Assembly (NCBI RefSeq): GCF_017753665.1
Contig: NZ_CP072524.1
Coordinates: 1,488,001 to 1,552,000 of the forward strand
DNA: 64,000 nt
Direction of reading: 5' to 3'
Source of the DNA: Neisseria sicca
GTDB taxonomy: Bacteria > Pseudomonadota > Gammaproteobacteria > Burkholderiales > Neisseriaceae
The notes below the pieces were generated by a model. It was not told where the DNA came from, searched no databases, and was given only the letters and a program-made list of their open reading frames with translations. This document shows positions 59,427-64,000 of this stretch, piece after piece (the first letter of the stretch is position 1; each line of letters starts with the position of its first letter). The position numbers were made by a program, and so were the translations under genes.

Positions 59427-60290
59427 TTATTTGCCGGTTTTCGTACCGCCAAAGGCAGTGTTATAGGCATGGTTTTGGCCAAAATCAGCCACGCCAGCAA
59501 TCGCCGCGCCTTGGTTGCCGAAGAAATGACCGTGGGTCGTACCGGCTACTTTGTTTGCCGTAGCTTTACCGAAGAAGGAAGCCTGCGCCGTATTAATCGT
59601 GGCATTGTTGATGGCAACATTCAAACCTGCGCGTTTCATTTCACCGTTCAGCGTCCGCTTACCGAAATCGGCTCTCAGCGTACCGTTTAAGAGGGCTGTA
59701 TTTTGCGTATGATATTGGTTGATACCCTTAACCGTATAAGTGGCAGTACCCGTGGTCGGCAGATTGGTGGTTCGGCCCGTGCCGCTATAGAAGGCGGTGT
59801 AATTCGTACCTTTTGTACCGACAGCCGCACCAGGTGCAACATTAGACCAATCACCGAAATAGACATCTAAATTGCCGACTTGAGCGTAAGTCAGACGGCC
59901 TAATTGGGAATGGTCAGGCATGGGGATATAATTCCACGCGCCACCAGTCATACGGTACAGGTTTGCTACCGTTACCCCATTTTTATCCTTAGTAACAATC
60001 GTAGGATAGAACAATTTAACCATAGGATTGTTGCGAACCGCGTTAATTTGCTCAAATGATACTGGTTCATTGTTCGCATATTTCTTCTTCACTGTATCCT
60101 TAAGAGTATTATCGGCAATATTGATAGCAGCCTTACCGACATATTTACCCGAATTTTCTACTGTTGTTTCCAGATGACGTACATTTGCTGCATTATTCGC
60201 AACAGTTTTACCACTTGCCGGATTAGCAGCATACGCAACAGAAACAGAAGACAATGCAAAGATAGCAATTGCAAATGAATTCATTTTCAT
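59427..60290 (-). CDS. Slam-dependent secreted haem-binding protein, hemophilin/HphA-like
   Basis: 287 residues. Type I signal peptide (MKMNSFAIAIFALSSVSVAYA) with no lipobox, so the protein is soluble rather than lipid-anchored. N-terminal handle about 25-135 (LKDTVKKKYANNEPVSFEQI; VANLYRMTGGAWNYIPMPDH). C-terminal TbpB-type eight-strand barrel about 140-287: VYFGDWSNV, AFYSGTGRTTNLPTTGTATY, LNGTLRADFGKRTLNGEM, FFGKATANKVAG, GAAIAGVADF. These match TbpB/HpuA barrel motifs and the known Slam clients hemophilin and HphA. His residues (40, 126, 194, 253, 255, 274) offer possible haem ligands. ATG 60290 has AAAGGA at 7 bases; a TTG six codons earlier is not used. Confidence 0.85.
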   Translation of the reverse strand: MKMNSFAIAIFALSSVSVAYAANPASGKTVANNAANVRHLETTVENSGKYVGKAAINIADNTLKDTVKKKYANNEPVSFEQINAVRNNPMVKLFYPTIVTKDKNGVTVANLYRMTGGAWNYIPMPDHSQLGRLTYAQVGNLDVYFGDWSNVAPGAAVGTKGTNYTAFYSGTGRTTNLPTTGTATYTVKGINQYHTQNTALLNGTLRADFGKRTLNGEMKRAGLNVAINNATINTAQASFFGKATANKVAGTTHGHFFGNQGAAIAGVADFGQNHAYNTAFGGTKTGK

Positions 60291-60379
60291 TTTTAAATCC
60301 TTTGTCAAATAATTGAAAATTCTCCCAAAAAAGAATCACCAAATAAACTATATGGAAGATTTCTTTCTCAGGCATAACT

Positions 60380-60408
60380 ATCATACCATAAATATTCGTA
60401 ATGATAAT
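60380..60408 (-). promoter_or_regulatory. Promoter with overlapping Fur-box-like site before the haemophore gene
   Basis: Minus strand: -35 TTATCA (60407-60402), 16 bases, -10 TATGAT (60385-60380). TAATGATAAT (plus strand 60399-60408) is a continuous 10-base match to the Fur consensus core and covers the -35. This gives the haemophore its own probably iron-repressed promoter within the cluster. Confidence 0.5.
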
Positions 60409-60422
60409 AGTTCCTTTTTATA

Positions 60423-63400
60423 TTAGAACTTGCCTGTAATCCCTATTCTGATGGTTCTACCCGGCGCGGGCATATGGGTAGGATTGATTGGGTCAAGATA
60501 ATAGCGATTGCCCAAATTCGTTCCAACCAGTTCGGCGGTTAGGTTCTTGCCGATTTTGTAGCGCAGATAGGCATCCCATGTAGCGACAGGCTGCCATCTC
60601 ATATAGTCGGGGTCTGCCTGTTTTCCATTACCTGCTTGGTCGTGATATGCCTGAAAAATCGCCCTGCGGTTTTGATAAACCCTACTGTGGAAATGGAAAC
60701 GGACGCCGCTTTCCAGTTTATTGCTAAAGAATCGCCCGCCCAAATCTGCATCGATAGACCAGCGGGGTTGAATCGCCGTAGCAAGATAACCGTCAGTGAT
60801 GCTGCCATGATTACAGGTTGGATGTTTGATTAATTTTCCTTCTTGAAGATATTTTGTTACAACATCAATATCCCTGTATGCATAAGAATCATCACACATC
60901 CAGTTTTTCAATGTCCTCAGCACGCCCAATCCGCCAAAAAATTTTCCAGTATCGAAACGCGTCTGCAATTCCACGCCTGTCCTCAATAATTTGTCGAACT
61001 GCTCAAACTCGAGATTGTAGTCGCGGTCGATGACGTTTTTTGTTTTGTTGTGGAAGTAGTTGATGCGGAAATCCGCACTTTTCATTTTCGGAAACAACCC
61101 TGTCAAATCATGAATATAGCCGATCTCCCAGTTTTTTGCGTGTTCGGGCTTCCAGCCGTAGCCGTAACGGGCGAATGAGCCTGCCGCTGTCGAGAAGCCG
61201 TATGTCCCCTCAAAAATGCTGGGAAAGCGCAGGGTTTCGGTATAGCGCAGATAGGCGCGGGCATAATCGGTAAAATTGACGGTCGCGGAAAAAGCTGGAG
61301 CCCACCCGCTACCGCCCTGTTTTCGGGCGCGCTGCAACTCCGCAGGTGTAATCGGAGTCAGATAATTATCCCCATCAAGCATTTTATATGGCAACACCAT
61401 ACGGGGACTGTCAGGGTTATTTGGATCGTATGCGGGGTTAACCGCAGGTGTAACCAAACCAGGTGTAGAGAAAATCGGATTTGTACTCGGATTCAAACGG
61501 CCTTTATCGTCCTTAAGCCAATAGTATTCCAGCTTGTCCAGCCTTGGTCTGTTTTCATCATCCTGGGGAGTGGGATTTAATATTGCCACCCCTCTTTCAT
61601 CTATTACGACACGGTCTCTTGCCGCATTGAATTCGTCATTGTTAACCGCATTCAGATAATCACGATATTCCTGCTCGGTAGCCACACGTGTCAGCTTGTA
61701 AGCCATCCCACGATTCATCATCAAAGGCTGCCCCCAACTGTCTATTCCCGTTTTCAAACGCTCACTGTTATCTTGTATTTTGAAGTTGGTATAGCGCGCA
61801 CCTGCCGTCAGTGTCAGCCAGTTCAGCGGCTGATACCGGAAATTGAAACCGAAATTCCATTCCCTACGCCTACCGTTGCGCGGTTCTCCGAAATTGGTCA
61901 ACTCATAATTGGCTCGGATCTTGTCTTCTTCCACTTCTTCGGGGTATTTGTCCCTTCCCTCATTACGCAACTCTTCGGCAAACTCATTACGGGATCTCAA
62001 TTTTTCATTTTGGAAATCACCCATTAAGGTCAGCGTCAGCTTATCGTGCAATTTCATACGGTTGGAAAAATTGAAACCGTTGCGGGTATTGTTGGCATAG
62101 TAGGCATTGCCCTCTATGGTATTGAAGCGTCCGTTTGTATTCGGAAGCTGTTCGACGACATCCGGTTTTTTTGTGTAACCTGCTTCTTCAATTATTCTCT
62201 TGGTTTCTTCGTCATAGGTATGCCATCGATTCATAGTAGTTTTCCATGAAGACAGATTATCTACCCTGTCTTGATACACGGCATCGCCGGGCGAACCGCC
62301 TGCTGTATTGGTTTTGGATTTGGTACGGGTCGTCCACAATGATGCGTTCAAATCTATCCAGCGGCTGCCCTCGGGCTTCCACGCATAATCGATATTGTAG
62401 GAACGCTGCTTGACCCATGCCCTCGGCCATTCTGCAATCTTATTCAAGTTTTCCGGCGTGGCATAAATCGGACCGATAACGCGGGAAGGCATGATTTCGC
62501 CAAAAATCGCATCAGTATGGCGTAGGCCGAATTTAAGAGTCTGATGGTTCGGCAGACGGAAGGTGGTTTTACCTACCCATGATTTGGTTTCGAGCGAAGT
62601 ATTGGTTACCTCTCCGCCCGGATGATAAAAAAGTCCGATCTTGGCAATGTCAGGTGAACCTAACATATTTTCACTACCGTAAAATTTTTCGCCTCTTGCA
62701 GCGGCATCTGCAATCCGCCTGTTTAATTCATTTACCGTTTCCATTGTCCAAGGACCGATATAGCCGTAGCGCTCCGCCCCTTTTTTACCGGAAAAATAAT
62801 TGCCTTTACTGCGGTAGGCATAGGCAAGCATGGCATCGAAATTGTCCTGCTTGGTGGCGGCGGCAATGCGGTAGGCTTTATCCTTCCCAAATTTATTGCG
62901 TCCGTTGAAACGCTGGTCGATTCGGTCGGTATCGTCCAACATCGCCCGCCAAATACCGCCAAGTGCGACAGCAGGCGCATCCAATGTCCGATAATCGACC
63001 GATTTTTCATAGACATTGGCACGTTGTTTAATGGAATTATTGGAAGCCTCCGCCTTCACTTCAAATCCGTATTTCTGCCCTTCGGGGACAATATCGTCGG
63101 CATCGATGGTCTTCAAGGCGACGGAGCCGCCTATGCCGCTTTTCATATCACGGCTGAACGAGGGGCCTTTTTCGATGGAAACGCTGCTGATGATGTTGGG
63201 GTCGACGTAGTTGCGGTTATTTGCGCCTGCGTAGCCGCGCCAGACGGTAATCGCCTGCTCCGTGCCGTCGATGGTAACGGGAATCCGTCCCTGTCCCTGT
63301 ACGCCACGTATATTGGGATCCAGCGCGCCGCTGTTGCGCGCGTCGCCACTGTACACGCCGGACATGCCGCTCAAAAGATCGGATACGGTGTTGCCTTTGA

Positions 63401-63608
63401 AGGTTTCGACTTCGTTTTTGCTCTTGTAAAGATTGACGACTTCACGGGTATAAACCCGGTTTTTACCGATTTCGTCTTTATTGCGTGTGCCTTTGACGGT
63501 AACGGTATCGAGAATGACGGTCGGCGTATTATCGGCAGCATAAATGATGGGAGAGAAACCGATGGCGGCGATGCAGGCGGCAAGAGTGTTGACTTTGACT
63601 GGCTTCAT
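60423..63608 (-). CDS. TonB-dependent receptor, HphR-like (haem/haemophore receptor)
   Basis: 1061 residues. Signal peptide MKPVKVNTLAACIAAIGFSPIIYA, TonB box ILDTVTVKG, plug domain about 60-185 (VSDLLSGMSGVYSGDARNSGALDPNIRG in parts; VSIEKGPSFSRDMKSGIGGSVAL), then a 22-strand barrel ending LGNRYYLDPINPTHMPAPGRTIRIGITGKF with terminal Phe. Large extracellular loops fit a receptor that binds a protein haemophore. It lies directly upstream of the TbpB-like secreted protein and Slam gene. AAGGAATCC precedes the ATG. Ligand is inferred from the neighbours. Confidence 0.9.
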   Translation of the reverse strand: MKPVKVNTLAACIAAIGFSPIIYAADNTPTVILDTVTVKGTRNKDEIGKNRVYTREVVNLYKSKNEVETFKGNTVSDLLSGMSGVYSGDARNSGALDPNIRGVQGQGRIPVTIDGTEQAITVWRGYAGANNRNYVDPNIISSVSIEKGPSFSRDMKSGIGGSVALKTIDADDIVPEGQKYGFEVKAEASNNSIKQRANVYEKSVDYRTLDAPAVALGGIWRAMLDDTDRIDQRFNGRNKFGKDKAYRIAAATKQDNFDAMLAYAYRSKGNYFSGKKGAERYGYIGPWTMETVNELNRRIADAAARGEKFYGSENMLGSPDIAKIGLFYHPGGEVTNTSLETKSWVGKTTFRLPNHQTLKFGLRHTDAIFGEIMPSRVIGPIYATPENLNKIAEWPRAWVKQRSYNIDYAWKPEGSRWIDLNASLWTTRTKSKTNTAGGSPGDAVYQDRVDNLSSWKTTMNRWHTYDEETKRIIEEAGYTKKPDVVEQLPNTNGRFNTIEGNAYYANNTRNGFNFSNRMKLHDKLTLTLMGDFQNEKLRSRNEFAEELRNEGRDKYPEEVEEDKIRANYELTNFGEPRNGRRREWNFGFNFRYQPLNWLTLTAGARYTNFKIQDNSERLKTGIDSWGQPLMMNRGMAYKLTRVATEQEYRDYLNAVNNDEFNAARDRVVIDERGVAILNPTPQDDENRPRLDKLEYYWLKDDKGRLNPSTNPIFSTPGLVTPAVNPAYDPNNPDSPRMVLPYKMLDGDNYLTPITPAELQRARKQGGSGWAPAFSATVNFTDYARAYLRYTETLRFPSIFEGTYGFSTAAGSFARYGYGWKPEHAKNWEIGYIHDLTGLFPKMKSADFRINYFHNKTKNVIDRDYNLEFEQFDKLLRTGVELQTRFDTGKFFGGLGVLRTLKNWMCDDSYAYRDIDVVTKYLQEGKLIKHPTCNHGSITDGYLATAIQPRWSIDADLGGRFFSNKLESGVRFHFHSRVYQNRRAIFQAYHDQAGNGKQADPDYMRWQPVATWDAYLRYKIGKNLTAELVGTNLGNRYYLDPINPTHMPAPGRTIRIGITGKF

Positions 63609-63702
63609 AACGGATTCCTTGTGTGGCGGAATGTCAGACAGCGTCGTCTGAAAATGTTCGGACGACCTCGGAAAGGTTTTGCCGCAAATAGATTGAATGA
63701 TA

Positions 63703-63721
63703 TTTAATGATTTTGATTATT
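63703..63721 (-). promoter_or_regulatory. Fur-box-like site upstream of the TonB-dependent receptor
   Basis: Minus-strand AATAATCAAAATCATTAAA matches 14 of 19 positions of the Fur consensus GATAATGATAATCATTATC. It lies 95-113 bases before the receptor ATG in AT-rich DNA. Confidence 0.5.
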
Positions 63722-63888
63722 ATTTATATAGTTTTTGATAATTTTAACCGAATCTCGATAATATGCAAACATTTACTTGCTTCTTCGGTATCCTGTTCAG
63801 AAATATTCGAATTGTTTAACATTTTGTTTTCAAATGAAATCAAATTATTTTCCTCAAAATAAAGCTTTATAAATATCGGGCAGTCTAA

Positions 63889-63945
63889 AGGTCGTCTGAA
63901 AATCCGATGCCGTCCAATCAAGGCAAAGCGATTTTCAGACGACCT
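63889..63945. repeat. DUS inverted pair at the right edge
   Basis: AGGTCGTCTGAAAAT and ATTTTCAGACGACCT with a 27-base loop; the surrounding 63609-64000 is AT-rich, holds a degenerate DUS pair (63641, 63657) and shows no convincing gene. Confidence 0.75.
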
Positions 63946-64000
63946 TTCCAAACGGATTCGCAATAATTCGTCCCTATTCCATCCTTTCTTATCCTCATTC

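Noticed and set aside
63724..63963. A 79-codon minus-strand frame at the right edge
   Set aside because: It runs through a DUS pair (residues SSENRF and FRRP are typical DUS translations), has no ribosome site and no recognisable motif. The AT-rich 3' half could be a gene remnant but cannot be supported.

Overview
This is Neisseria chromosome. The 12-mer AGGTCGTCTGAA and its complement TTCAGACGACCT occur dozens of times, mostly as inverted pairs at gene ends. This is the 'mucosa-type' dialect of the Neisseriaceae DNA uptake sequence (AG-mucDUS), so I infer a commensal of the N. mucosa / N. sicca type rather than a meningococcus or gonococcus. A Correia-type repeat, the MisR/MisS pair and proteins closely resembling known neisserial ones agree with this.

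Layout. Bases 1-5300 hold a truncated Na+-dependent (NSS) transporter, a CAU tRNA, an isochorismatase-fold protein without its catalytic residues, a membrane protein joining a Pycsar-effector-like TM region to a DUF3616-like propeller, and a small PepSY-like secreted protein. Bases 5300-11700, all on the minus strand, carry hisH, hisA, a small membrane gene, hisF, hisI and hisE followed by hinT and tatABC; the gaps in the his genes carry an unusual hairpin repeat attached to DUS. Then come lldP with a near-perfect GntR/FadR-type operator, guaA, smpB, radA, ctpA and envC (11700-21700). From 21800 to 31650 there are creA, yqgE-ruvX, a putative outer-membrane barrel, an SseB-like protein, yidB, a NUDIX hydrolase, divergent folB and plsY, a patatin-like lipoprotein, queH and pheA. 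From 31700 to 39000 there are a Correia element, misRS, a PatZ-like acetyltransferase and the rpsP-rimM-trmD-rplS operon. From 39200 to 46000 there are folC-SPOR-cvpA, a ygfX-like gene, a mepB-like gene, and rsmA with a lone amino-acid ABC ATPase.

Bases 46100-53400 are more accessory: an OYE-family oxidoreductase, a short trimeric autotransporter, an OlsB/OlsA-like acyltransferase pair, and an IS3-family element that carries an IS5-family element inside it (4-bp target duplication, host reading frame restored by removal), next to a MITE-like inverted-repeat element. Then follow rpoD and dnaG.

The most notable module is at 57634-63608: a TonB-dependent receptor, a small secreted protein with a TbpB-type beta-barrel domain but no lipobox, and a Slam-type outer-membrane translocator, in that transcriptional order, with Fur-box-like sites before the first two genes. 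This is the layout of hemophilin/HphA-type haem-acquisition systems: Slam would export the soluble haemophore and the receptor would take up the captured haem.
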